A program made the position numbers and the translations under genes. The notes beneath the pieces are model-generated. The model saw nothing but the letters and a program-made list of their open reading frames with translations, ran no database searches and was not told where the DNA came from. From Methylobacterium sp. NEAU K (GTDB taxonomy: Bacteria > Pseudomonadota > Alphaproteobacteria > Rhizobiales > Beijerinckiaceae): a DNA stretch of 64,000 nt. Numbering within the stretch: position 1 is the first letter of the stretch; the number at the start of each line of letters is the position of its first letter. Shown piece by piece: positions 34,400 through 42,252 of the stretch. The stretch lies in the NCBI RefSeq assembly GCF_030700285.1, contig NZ_JAUYZJ010000012.1, positions 1 to 64,000 on the forward strand, given 5' to 3'.

Positions 34400-35026
34400 T
34401 CACCGGCCCGGCGGCGCGGCATCGGCCGGTGCGAGGGCCGCCAGCAGCGCGGGCTCGATCGTCGCGTAGCCCGCTGCGGTTAGGTGGATGCCGTCTTCGG
34501 TGACGTCCGGGCGGAGTGCACCGGCGGCGGTGGCGAGCGGCGCGTGATAGTCGATGAGCGCCGCCGCGCTCGCTGCGCAATGCGCGCGGATCCAGGCGTT
34601 CAGCGCGCGGATGCGCGCGACCGGCCGCAATTCGGGGCGCCAGCCCCCGAAGTCGCTCGGCATCACGGTGCCGATCCACAGCGGCAGACCGGCCTCGAAG
34701 GCCAGCCGCGCCATGGCGGCGATGTTGTCCCGGATCACCATGTCGGAGACCCGGCCGTCGATCTCGGCGATGTCGTTGATGCCGCAGAGCAGATGGATGC
34801 CGCGCGCGCCCGCCGCATCTCGCAGGAACCGGGCGCGGATCTGCCCGCTCGTCTGGCCCGGGATGCCCCGGGCCACGAAGCCGTGCCGCGCGAAGGTCTC
34901 GGCCCGGTAGGCGCCCCAGGCCGCGGTGATCGAATCGCCGATGAACACCAGCGGCCGGTCCTGTCCGCTTCCCACGATCCCCCCGTCCGCGACGCGCCGG
35001 CTCCTTAGCGCGGCCGCGCCCGGCAT
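34400..35026 (-). CDS. SGNH/GDSL-type esterase
   Basis: 208 residues from ATG 35026; upstream codons in the same frame lie over the endolysin gene and lack family sequence. The four SGNH blocks are present: FIGDSITAAWG (Ser), GQTSGQIRARFL (Gly), LLCGINDIAEIDG (Asn), and DVTEDGIHLTAAGY (Asp/His). It is probably cytoplasmic, as no signal peptide is clear. It deacylates esters, with unknown substrate. It is opposite in strand to the cluster and divergent from endolysin, with only 21 bp between starts. Modification of envelope carbohydrate is possible. Confidence 0.8.
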   Translation of the reverse strand: MPGAAALRSRRVADGGIVGSGQDRPLVFIGDSITAAWGAYRAETFARHGFVARGIPGQTSGQIRARFLRDAAGARGIHLLCGINDIAEIDGRVSDMVIRDNIAAMARLAFEAGLPLWIGTVMPSDFGGWRPELRPVARIRALNAWIRAHCAASAAALIDYHAPLATAAGALRPDVTEDGIHLTAAGYATIEPALLAALAPADAAPPGR

Positions 35027-35047
35027 GCCACCGCCCGGAGAGGTCCC

Positions 35048-35611
35048 ATGTCCGCAGCCACCGGTTCGGCCCGGATGCCGGGCGACGTGTTCGGCGCCGA
35101 ATGCCGGCGCCTCGGACCCCGCCTGATGCGGGATCTCGACCTTACGGAGGTTCAGGCCGCGGGCCTTCTGGGCAATCTCGGCCATGAGAGCGGCGGGTTC
35201 CGCCAGCTCCAGGAAATCGCGCCGGCGGTCGCGGGCTCCCGTGGCGGCTGGGGCCTGGCGCAATGGACCGGTCCGCGGCGCTTGGCCATGGAGGCGTGGT
35301 GCCGGGCGCGCGCCCTCGATCCGGCCTCCCCGGAGGCGGGCTACGGCTACCTCTGCGCGGAACTGCGCACCACCGAGGCCGGGGCGCTCGTCGCCCTGCG
35401 AAAGGCTCCGACCCTCGAGGCGGCCACAGAGAGGGTGTGCCGGCTCTTTGAGCGACCGGGCGTGTTCGCCCTCGCCAGCCGGATGGGCTGGGCCCGTCGG
35501 GCACTCACGGCGCTGCGCGACGGTCCCGCCGGGCCGAGTCCCGAATCCCGGAAACCCAGATCCCGAGCCGGCCGGGTCCGCCGCGCGACCAACCGAGGAG
35601 ATCGATCATGA
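35048..35611 (+). CDS. Phage tail lysozyme / endolysin (Phage_lysozyme2)
   Basis: 187 residues. LDLTEVQAAGLLGNLGHESG then GFRQLQEIAPAVAGSRGGWG with LAQWTGPRRLA gives the Phage_lysozyme2 fold; catalytic Glu lies in GNLGHESGGF. Residues 150-187 form a basic Pro/Arg tail. GGAGAGG precedes the ATG. It cleaves peptidoglycan for particle release. The ATGA overlap with the next, membrane-protein gene suggests a coupled lysis cassette. Confidence 0.85.
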   Translation: MSAATGSARMPGDVFGAECRRLGPRLMRDLDLTEVQAAGLLGNLGHESGGFRQLQEIAPAVAGSRGGWGLAQWTGPRRLAMEAWCRARALDPASPEAGYGYLCAELRTTEAGALVALRKAPTLEAATERVCRLFERPGVFALASRMGWARRALTALRDGPAGPSPESRKPRSRAGRVRRATNRGDRS

Positions 35612-36156
35612 CGCACCTCATCCGGGCGGGGCTGGCGCTGGCCGGCGCGGCGATCCCGTTCGTCACCCTGTTATCCCCGGCGCTGGCCGGCGCAACCGCG
35701 CAGACGGGCGGCGTTGCGATACCCTGGGGCGACTGGCTGGTCGCCCTGCTGCAGCCGGTCTCGGCCGTGCTCGTGCCGCTCGCCGCCGCCGCCGTCACGG
35801 CGGGCGTCGCCCGGGTCGCGCCCTGGGCCGCCTCCCTGCTCACCCGGGAGCGCATCGAGGCCGCGATCCGGGCCGGGGCCGAGTACGGCCAGAACGCCGT
35901 GGCCGGCGCCGCCCGGGGCCGGACGGTGAGCGTCGATCTCGGCTCCGCCGTGGTCGCAGCCGGCGCCCGGCACGTCCTGGCGACCGCGCCCGCCCACGTC
36001 GTCCGCAAGGCCGGCGGGGCCGAGGGCATCGCCACCCGGATCTTCCGGGCTCTGCCGCTCGACCCGCAGGCGAGCGTCGGGAACGTCCTGGCGCCGGCCC
36101 TGGCACAGCTCCAGGGCCGGGAAGGGCACGGAGCCGGCACCGTGCACCGAGCCTGA
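35608..36156 (+). CDS. Holin-like membrane protein (LL-H type candidate)
   Basis: 182 residues. Signal-like start (LIRAGLALAGAAIPFVTLLS) and a hydrophobic helix (WLVALLQPVSAVLVPLAAAA), followed by an amphipathic domain (LTRERIEAAIRAGAEYGQNA, then AAGARHVLATAPAHVV). This arrangement is like LL-H-family holins. It overlaps the endolysin stop by four bases. Holin function is inferred from position and topology; no decisive motif exists. The C-terminal tail is long for a holin. Confidence 0.55.
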   Translation: MTHLIRAGLALAGAAIPFVTLLSPALAGATAQTGGVAIPWGDWLVALLQPVSAVLVPLAAAAVTAGVARVAPWAASLLTRERIEAAIRAGAEYGQNAVAGAARGRTVSVDLGSAVVAAGARHVLATAPAHVVRKAGGAEGIATRIFRALPLDPQASVGNVLAPALAQLQGREGHGAGTVHRA

Positions 36157-36425
36157 CGGCGCGCCGGGGCTCGGCTTGTCCGCGCGACGCCGGCCCGGCG
36201 CGCTCTTCTCCCCCTCGGCGGCCCACCGGATTCACACAGTGCCCAACGGGGCACGGGCGCCGTCTCCTGAAGCGGAAGGGGGCGCGTCCTGTCCTGCGCG
36301 GGCCGACGGGTGAACATCATGGCCCGCCAGGAGGGGGGCAGGGAGGTGGGCAATGGCGCAGCGTATCGAACGCGTGCGGCCGGAGCCGACGGATGGGTCC
36401 GGTCGCGCAGGGGGAGGGGTATGCC

Positions 36426-36767
36426 ATGAACGCCGTCCGCCACCCCCCGCGCAGTCCCCTCGGGGGCGCCCCCGGCCCGGACGCCGCCCTCGGCGGCCGG
36501 GTGCGGACGATCCGCTTCCCGCCCTACTGGCACGCGTGGTTCGCGCGCCAGACCGAGCTGCGCCTGGCCGCCCTCGACGAACTCGTCGACGAGCATGTCG
36601 AGCGGCGGGTGCTGCGCCGGTACTTCCGGCGGCTCAAGCACGCGGCGCTCTTCGCCTTCGTCACCGCGGCGGCGGCCGCGCACTGGTTCGCGGACCAGAT
36701 CGCGTGGCTCGTCGAGCGCATCCCCGCGCTGCGGGCGTTCTGGAACCTCGTCGTGGGGGGGGCTTGA
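36426..36767 (+). CDS. Small membrane protein of the lysis region, unknown
   Basis: 113 residues from ATG 36426 (another ATG at 36421 opens only two codons). It has PPYWHAWFARQTELRLAALD, then VERRVLRRYFRRLKHAALFA and a membrane segment FAFVTAAAAAHWFADQIAWL. It is basic before the helix, so the C-terminus is probably outside or in the periplasm. It pairs with the next gene one base away. By position it is a candidate lysis accessory protein, but no family is recognised. Confidence 0.5.
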   Translation: MNAVRHPPRSPLGGAPGPDAALGGRVRTIRFPPYWHAWFARQTELRLAALDELVDEHVERRVLRRYFRRLKHAALFAFVTAAAAAHWFADQIAWLVERIPALRAFWNLVVGGA

Positions 36768-36768
36768 G

Positions 36769-37023
36769 ATGAGCCTGCGCTGGGACCGTGTCCTCGACCG
36801 CGCCTGGCTGGCCCTGTCCGGGGCCGGTCTGATCGCGCTCACGCTCCAGCTGGGCGCACAGCTCGGCGCCCGGCGCTGGTCGTGCGGAGCCGGGGCGACG
36901 GTTCTGGCCGCGCATGCCGCCGTGCCGGAGGCCCCGGTCCGGGCGGACCTTCCGACCGGATGCCGGGACGGCCCCGAGCCGGCCGGCGACCGGCCCGCGG
37001 CGCATCCCGGCCCGGCCCGGTGA
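36769..37023 (+). CDS. Small single-pass membrane protein, unknown
   Basis: 84 residues from ATG 36769, one base after the preceding stop. One helix (AWLALSGAGLIALTLQLGAQ) is followed by a Pro/Ala/Arg-rich tail containing two cysteines (RRWSCGAGAT and LPTGCRDGP). Topology and position recall spanin-type or GTA-associated lysis accessories, but homology is not evident. It is the last gene of the apparent GTA/lysis cluster. Confidence 0.45.
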   Translation: MSLRWDRVLDRAWLALSGAGLIALTLQLGAQLGARRWSCGAGATVLAAHAAVPEAPVRADLPTGCRDGPEPAGDRPAAHPGPAR

Positions 37024-37223
37024 CGAGGCCGGCCGATGGGCCTGTGCGGGCCTGCGGGCGCGATGGAACGGGGAGGCCCGTGGGCCGTCGTGCCGGCACC
37101 ATGCCGTCCGCCATCAAAGAGTTCGGGATTCGACAGTGCCGATGGTCTGCCGGGTTCGCGCCGTCGGGCCCGCAGATCCGTATTCACGGCGCATTCAGTG
37201 CGCTCGGCCCACACCTCCCGCCA

Positions 37224-37595
37224 ATGCGCTACGCCATCGCCCTCGTCGCCATCAGCCTGACCGCCGCGGCCCTCGCCGCGGGCGGCCTCGGCTCCATGGC
37301 CGACGACGGCCCGGCCCCGCAGGCGGCGTCCGAGGCCGACCCGGCGCCCCTGCGGATCGACGCCTGCCTGTCGCCGGCCGACATGCGCGAGGAGGTCGGA
37401 GAGCGGCGGGTGATCGCCCCGGTGGCGGCGATCCGGGCCGCGCGCACGGTGATCCCCCGCGCCGAGATCCAGCGGGCGAGCCTGTGCCGTCACGAGGACG
37501 GCCTCGTCTACATGCTCACCGCCTTGCGCCGGGACGGCCATTTCGTGCACGTCATCGTCGATGCCCGGACCGGGAAGGTCGCGGGACAATATTGA
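37224..37595 (+). CDS. Secreted PepSY-like protein
   Basis: 123 residues. Signal peptide MRYAIALVAISLTAAALAAG. The mature part contains SPADMREEVGERRVIAPVAA, a proline-rich helix-strand unit, and DGLVYMLTALRRDGHFVHVI with VDARTGKV, the typical PepSY ending. PepSY proteins next to OmpR-type systems usually act in the periplasm as modulators of the sensor kinase. It lies 35 bp before the response regulator gene and probably shares its transcript. Confidence 0.75.
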   Translation: MRYAIALVAISLTAAALAAGGLGSMADDGPAPQAASEADPAPLRIDACLSPADMREEVGERRVIAPVAAIRAARTVIPRAEIQRASLCRHEDGLVYMLTALRRDGHFVHVIVDARTGKVAGQY

Positions 37596-37630
37596 TCGGG
37601 CATCATACCCGCATCGGAATGGAGTGAGCC

Positions 37631-38308
37631 GTGCGACTGCTCGTCGTGGAGGATGACCGGGACATCAACCGGCAGGTGGTCGCGGCGCTGGAGGAGGCCG
37701 GCTACGTCGCCGACAAGGCCTATGACGGCGAGGAGGGCGGCTATCTCGGAGAGAGCGAGCCCTACGACGCGATCATCCTCGACATGGGCCTGCCCAAGGC
37801 GGACGGCGTCACCGTCCTCCAGAAGTGGCGCCGGGCCGGCGTGAAGACCCCGGTGATCATCCTCACCGCCCGGGACCGCTGGTCCGACAAGGTCGACGGC
37901 TTCGATGCCGGCGCCGACGACTACGTCACCAAGCCGTTCCACATGGAGGAGCTGATGGCGCGGGTCCGGGCGCTCCTGCGCCGGGCTGCGGGCCACGCCT
38001 CCAGCCAGATCGCCTGCGGGCCCGTCACCCTCGACACGCGCTCCGGCAAGGTCTTCGTCGACGGCGCCCAGGTGAAGCTCACCAGTCACGAATACCGGCT
38101 GCTCTCCTACCTGATGCACCATACCGGCCGGGTGGTCTCCCGTGCCGAGCTGACCGAGCACCTCTACGACCAGGATTTCGACCGGGACTCGAACACCATC
38201 GAGGTGTTCGTCGGGCGCCTGCGCAAGAAGCTCGCCGTGGACCTGATCCAGACCGTGCGCGGCCTCGGCTACCTCGTGGATCCCAACCAGCCGCCGGCGC
38301 GGGTGTGA
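37631..38308 (+). CDS. OmpR/PhoB-family response regulator (FeuP-like)
   Basis: 225 residues from GTG 37631. Receiver domain 1-115: acidic pair in VVEDDRD, phospho-acceptor Asp51 in IILDMGLPKADG, Lys in DDYVTKPFHMEEL. The C-terminal winged helix (about 130-220) reads LTSHEYRLLSYLMHHTGRVV then IEVFVGRLRKKLAVDLIQTV and RGLGYLV. With the PepSY protein and the kinase it forms a three-gene unit like rhizobial feuNPQ. DNA targets are unknown. Confidence 0.9.
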   Translation: MRLLVVEDDRDINRQVVAALEEAGYVADKAYDGEEGGYLGESEPYDAIILDMGLPKADGVTVLQKWRRAGVKTPVIILTARDRWSDKVDGFDAGADDYVTKPFHMEELMARVRALLRRAAGHASSQIACGPVTLDTRSGKVFVDGAQVKLTSHEYRLLSYLMHHTGRVVSRAELTEHLYDQDFDRDSNTIEVFVGRLRKKLAVDLIQTVRGLGYLVDPNQPPARV

Positions 38309-38363
38309 CAGGGGTATCGATTCACGGGATGTTGCTCGGTGGGGCTGAATGCGGCGCCCCGTC

Positions 38364-38393
38364 ATTCCGGGGCCGCGCAGCGGAGCCCGGAAT
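38364..38393. repeat. REP-like palindrome ATTCCGGG...CCCGGAAT
   Basis: ATTCCGGG (38364-38371) and CCCGGAAT (38386-38393) flank GCCGCGCAGCGGAG, which can itself pair. This is the common dispersed palindrome of Rhizobiales intergenic regions (CCGGG..GCGCAGCG..CCCGG). It lies between the response regulator and kinase genes and could act as an mRNA stabiliser or processing site. Confidence 0.75.
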
Positions 38394-38429
38394 CCAGGTC
38401 CGCGGCGCGTTCCCTCACCCGCGCGTCGC

Positions 38430-39884
38430 ATGAAAGATGACACCGATCCCCCAGCCGTCGAGCCGATGAGCACGGTCCTCGCTCTCTTCTCCCTGCGCCG
38501 CCGCTCGATCGCGGTGCGGCTCGCCGTGTCGGCGTTCCTGTCGAGTTCCGCGATCCTTCTGATCGCGGCCTGGATTCTCACGACCCTCTACAGGGAGAAC
38601 ACCGAGCGCGCCTTCGACAGCCGGCTCCTGGTCTTCACCAACAACCTCGCCACGGATCTCGTCTCGCCCAACGATCCCGAGAGCCGGACCTTCTCGCTCG
38701 GCGACCCGCGCTTCGACCTGCCGCTGTCCGGGTGGTACTGGCAGGTCGGGAAGCCCGACGCGAAGCCGCGGGATCTGCGCACCTCCCGGTCGCTGGTCGG
38801 CGTGCCGCTGCCGCCCGCCACGGATTCGGAGGGCAAGGTCGGGGTCGGGCAGATCCGCCAGGGCTACGGCAAGGCCCAGGACGGGCGCCTGCTACGCATC
38901 ATGGAGCGCGACGTCGATCTCGGCGAGGAGGGTCGCTACACCGTGCGGGTCGCGGGCCCCGCCGACGAGATCGTCAATGATGTCGACCGGTTCCGCAATT
39001 CGCTGACGATCACGTTCGGCCTGCTCGGCCTGTCGCTGGCGATCACCACGCTGCTGCAGATCCGGTTCGGCCTCGCGCCCCTCAAGAAGATGCGCGCCGC
39101 CTTGGGCGCCGTGCGTCGCGGCGAGGCCGACCGCATCACCGGCACCTACCCGCGCGACATCGCCCCGCTCACGGGCGAGGTGAACCTCCTGATCGAGACC
39201 AACCGCGAAATCCTGGAGCGCGCCCGCACGCAGGTCGGCAACCTCGCCCACGCGCTGAAGACGCCGCTCTCGATCATCGTCAACGAGGTCGGCGCGTCGG
39301 ACGCCCCCGAGGATCTCTCGCGCAAGATCCGCGAGCAGGCGGCGGTGATGCGCGACCAGGTGAACTACCACCTCGACCGGGCCCGGGCCGCCGCTCTGGC
39401 GGGCACGCTCGGCACCTCCACGGAGGTCGAGCCCGCGCTGGCCGGCCTCGTGCGCACCTTCGGGAAGATCTACCGGGACAAGGACATCGCCTACGACGTC
39501 CATGTCCCCCCGGGCCTGCGCTTCCGGGGCGAGCGCCAGGATTTCGAGGAGATGGTCGGCAACCTCGTCGACAACGCCTCGAAATGGGCCCACGGCCGGG
39601 TCGCGATCCGGGCCGAGGCGGTGGCCCAGAACGACTATCCCCACCTCGTCGTCGCCATCGAGGATGACGGCCCCGGCCTGCCGCCGGAGGCGCGCCAAGC
39701 CGTGCTCGGCCGGGGGCGGCGGCTCGACGAATCGAAGCCCGGCTCCGGCCTCGGCCTGTCGATCGTGGCGGATCTCGCCGCCCTGTACAGGGGGCGCTTC
39801 ACCCTGGAGCAGGCGGCGCTCGGCGGCCTGCGGGCGGTGCTGGAGGTGCCGGGCGACGCGCCGGTCGGGGCCGCCAGCCACTGA
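38430..39884 (+). CDS. Two-component sensor histidine kinase (FeuQ/PhoQ-like)
   Basis: 484 residues from ATG 38430, the first codon after the palindrome. TM1 about 30-53 (VSAFLSSSAILLIAAWILTT); periplasmic sensor to about 190; TM2 (LTITFGLLGLSLAITTLLQI); HAMP. H-box His274 lies in VGNLAHALKTPLSIIVNEVG, the N-box in NLVDNASKWAHG, the G1 box in VAIEDDGPGLPPEA and G2 in KPGSGLGLSIVADLA. It phosphorylates the upstream regulator. The PepSY protein probably contacts the periplasmic part. Confidence 0.9.
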   Translation: MKDDTDPPAVEPMSTVLALFSLRRRSIAVRLAVSAFLSSSAILLIAAWILTTLYRENTERAFDSRLLVFTNNLATDLVSPNDPESRTFSLGDPRFDLPLSGWYWQVGKPDAKPRDLRTSRSLVGVPLPPATDSEGKVGVGQIRQGYGKAQDGRLLRIMERDVDLGEEGRYTVRVAGPADEIVNDVDRFRNSLTITFGLLGLSLAITTLLQIRFGLAPLKKMRAALGAVRRGEADRITGTYPRDIAPLTGEVNLLIETNREILERARTQVGNLAHALKTPLSIIVNEVGASDAPEDLSRKIREQAAVMRDQVNYHLDRARAAALAGTLGTSTEVEPALAGLVRTFGKIYRDKDIAYDVHVPPGLRFRGERQDFEEMVGNLVDNASKWAHGRVAIRAEAVAQNDYPHLVVAIEDDGPGLPPEARQAVLGRGRRLDESKPGSGLGLSIVADLAALYRGRFTLEQAALGGLRAVLEVPGDAPVGAASH

Positions 39885-40070
39885 TCCGGCACCGCGTGTC
39901 TCCGATACCCGCGCGGCGGGACGCGGCCTCATGGCCGGGTGCCGGCCCCTTGTCATCGCGCGGCAGTTGCGTGACACCGTGCCGCCGTCGGAGGGCGTCG
40001 TGGCGTCAAGCTGCCGGCTCCACATGGCGTGGGGAGGGGCGGGCCGTTCCGGCCCGCTGGCGAAGGTTCG

Positions 40071-41564
40071 ATGACGGCGATTTGGTTCATCCTGGCGGGC
40101 ATGACCGCCGCGGCCGTGCTCGGCCTGCTCTGGCCGATGTCGCGCCGCGCCTCCGTGCCGGTCGGGGAGGGAGGCGGCTCCGGCGTCGATACCGAGACGG
40201 CCTTCTACGAGGACCAGATCGCCGAGATCGGGCGCGACCTGGAACGCGGCCTGATCGCCCCCGAGGAGGCCGAGACCGCACGGGCCGAGGCGGCCCGCCG
40301 GCTCCTGCGGGCGAGCCGCGAGGCGCGGCGCGAGGCGGAGGAATCCGGTGCGGCCGAGGCCGCGCGCCCCGCGGAGCCGCGGCTGCGCCGGCGCCGGGCC
40401 GCCTCGGCCTTCGCGCTGTCCACCATCCCGCTCGTCGCGCTGATCGCCTACGGCCTCTACGGCTCGCCGGAGCTGCCGGCGCAGACCGCCGCCGACCGCC
40501 AGGCCGCCCGCGGCGGCAATGAGGACCTGATGAAGGCCGTCGGGCAGATCGAGGCGCGACTGGCCCGCGACCCGAACGACGCCCGCGGCTGGGCGGTGCT
40601 CGCCCCCGTCTACATGCGCACCGGCCGATTCGACGATGCGGCCCGGGCCTTCGGGAACATCGCCAGGCTGAAGGGCGAGACCGCCGACATCCTGGCCGAT
40701 TGGGGCGAGGCGCTCACGGCGGCCGGCGACGGCACCGTCTCGCCCGAGGCGAAGGCGCTGTTCGCGAAGGCGCAGGCCAAGGATGCGAACGTGCCCAAGG
40801 CCCGCTTCTATCTCGCCCGCGCCGCCGAGCAGGCCGGCGACACCGGCGAGGCGATCCGCCAGCTCACGGCGCTCGAGGCCGCTGGCCCCGCCGACGCGCC
40901 CTGGCTCGGGCTGGTGCGCCAGACTCTGGCGCGCCTCAAGGGCGAGCCGGCCCCGGTCGCCACCCCTCAGGCCCCCCAAGGGATCCCGGCCGAGCAGCAA
41001 GCGGCGATCCGCGGCATGGTCGACGGCCTCGATGCCCGGCTCAAGGCGGGCGGCGGCACCCCCGACGAGTGGCTGCGGCTCGTCCGGTCCCGCGCCGTGC
41101 TCGGCGAAAGGGATCAGGCGGTCGCCGCCCTGGCCCGCGCCCGGGTGGCGCTGGCCGGCAACCCGCCGGGGCTCGCCCAGGTGGAGGACGGCGCCCGGAT
41201 CCTCGGCCTCGATCCCGGGAGCCAAGCCCCACCGGCGGCAGCCGGACCCGCCGCGGCGCCCGGCCCCACCGCCCGGGCGGAGACCGAGGCGGCGGTCGCG
41301 GCCGTCCGCGCGATGCCGCAGGCGGAGCGCGATGCCGCCATCCGCGGCATGGTCGAGGGTCTCGACCGGCGCCTCGCGGCCCGGGGCGGCACGCCGGACG
41401 AGTGGCTGCGCCTGGTGCGTTCCTACAGCGCGCTGGGTGATCGCGAAAAGGCGATCAAGGCCCTCGACCGGGCCCGGATGGCGCTCGCCGCCAACGGCGA
41501 GGCGGTCGCCCGGCTGGACGGGCTGGCTCGGGAACTCGATCTGCCCGCCAAATCCAGTCCCTGA
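40071..41564 (+). CDS. ccmI: Cytochrome c biogenesis protein CcmI
   Basis: 497 residues from ATG 40071. N-terminal helix pair: WFILAGMTAAAVLGLLWPMS, then YEDQIAEIGRDLERGLIAPE, the CcmI signature, and a second helix (ASAFALSTIPLVALIAYGLY). A periplasmic TPR region follows (IEARLARDPNDARGWAVLAP). CcmI holds apocytochrome c for the CcmF/H haem ligase. The C-terminal part carries a near-repeat of about 75 residues (IRGMVDGLDARLKAGGGTPD and IRGMVEGLDRRLAARGGTPD). First gene of ccmI-E-F-H. Confidence 0.9.
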   Translation: MTAIWFILAGMTAAAVLGLLWPMSRRASVPVGEGGGSGVDTETAFYEDQIAEIGRDLERGLIAPEEAETARAEAARRLLRASREARREAEESGAAEAARPAEPRLRRRRAASAFALSTIPLVALIAYGLYGSPELPAQTAADRQAARGGNEDLMKAVGQIEARLARDPNDARGWAVLAPVYMRTGRFDDAARAFGNIARLKGETADILADWGEALTAAGDGTVSPEAKALFAKAQAKDANVPKARFYLARAAEQAGDTGEAIRQLTALEAAGPADAPWLGLVRQTLARLKGEPAPVATPQAPQGIPAEQQAAIRGMVDGLDARLKAGGGTPDEWLRLVRSRAVLGERDQAVAALARARVALAGNPPGLAQVEDGARILGLDPGSQAPPAAAGPAAAPGPTARAETEAAVAAVRAMPQAERDAAIRGMVEGLDRRLAARGGTPDEWLRLVRSYSALGDREKAIKALDRARMALAANGEAVARLDGLARELDLPAKSSP

Positions 41565-41732
41565 CGCCGCAGGACCGCGCGCGCGGGGCCCGCGCGGCTG
41601 TTCGTACGACAATCGGTCCCGATGCACGCCCTTGACCGGCGCGCTCACGGAGCCGACACCCTCAGAGGGTCGAATAAGAACGGTTCAGGTCTGGCCGGGC
41701 CCGGGCCCGCCGGATCCCGGGGTGGAAGAGTC

Positions 41733-42242
41733 GTGACGCGCAAGAGCCGCCGCCTGATCCTGATCGCCGCCTGTGGCAGCGTGCTCGCGCTCGCCGTTGG
41801 GCTGATCCTGTTCGCGATGAGCGGGTCGATCGTCTTCTTCCGCTCGCCCTCCGATATCGCCCAGCAGGGCATCGCCCCCGGCACGCGACTGCGCCTCGGC
41901 GGTCTCGTAAAGGACGGCTCGCTCAAGCGCGGGCCCGGCCAGACGGTGGATTTCACCGTGACCGACACCAACGCCACAGTCGAGGTCCAGTACAAGGGGC
42001 TGCTGCCGGACCTGTTCCGCGAAGGACAGGGCGTGGTCGCCGAGGGCACCCTGGAGCCCGGTGGCCTGTTCCGCGCCGACACCGTGCTCGCCAAGCACGA
42101 CGAGTCGTACATGCCCCGTGAGGTTGCCGACGCACTGAAGGCCCAGGGACGCTGGCAGGAGGGCGGAGCCAAGGGTGGCCCGTCGCCCAAGCCCGCGACC
42201 GCCTCGGCCGAAAAGACCCTCGGCCCCCGCAGCGAGCGGTAA
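41733..42242 (+). CDS. ccmE: Cytochrome c-type biogenesis haem chaperone CcmE
   Basis: 169 residues from GTG 41733. One N-terminal membrane anchor ([20 protein letters not shown]) and a periplasmic OB fold ([39 protein letters not shown]). The haem-binding His122 and Tyr126 are in [11 protein letters not shown]. It receives haem from CcmC and hands it to CcmF. A charged Ala/Pro tail follows. It ends ten bases before the ccmF start. Confidence 0.95.
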   Translation: MTRKSRRLILIAACGSVLALAVGLILFAMSGSIVFFRSPSDIAQQGIAPGTRLRLGGLVKDGSLKRGPGQTVDFTVTDTNATVEVQYKGLLPDLFREGQGVVAEGTLEPGGLFRADTVLAKHDESYMPREVADALKAQGRWQEGGAKGGPSPKPATASAEKTLGPRSER

Positions 42243-42252
42243 GGAATCCGGC

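Noticed and set aside
38892..41648. 918-codon minus-strand frame over the kinase and ccmI
   Set aside because: Shadow frame without motifs or a ribosome site; the plus-strand genes have clear families.
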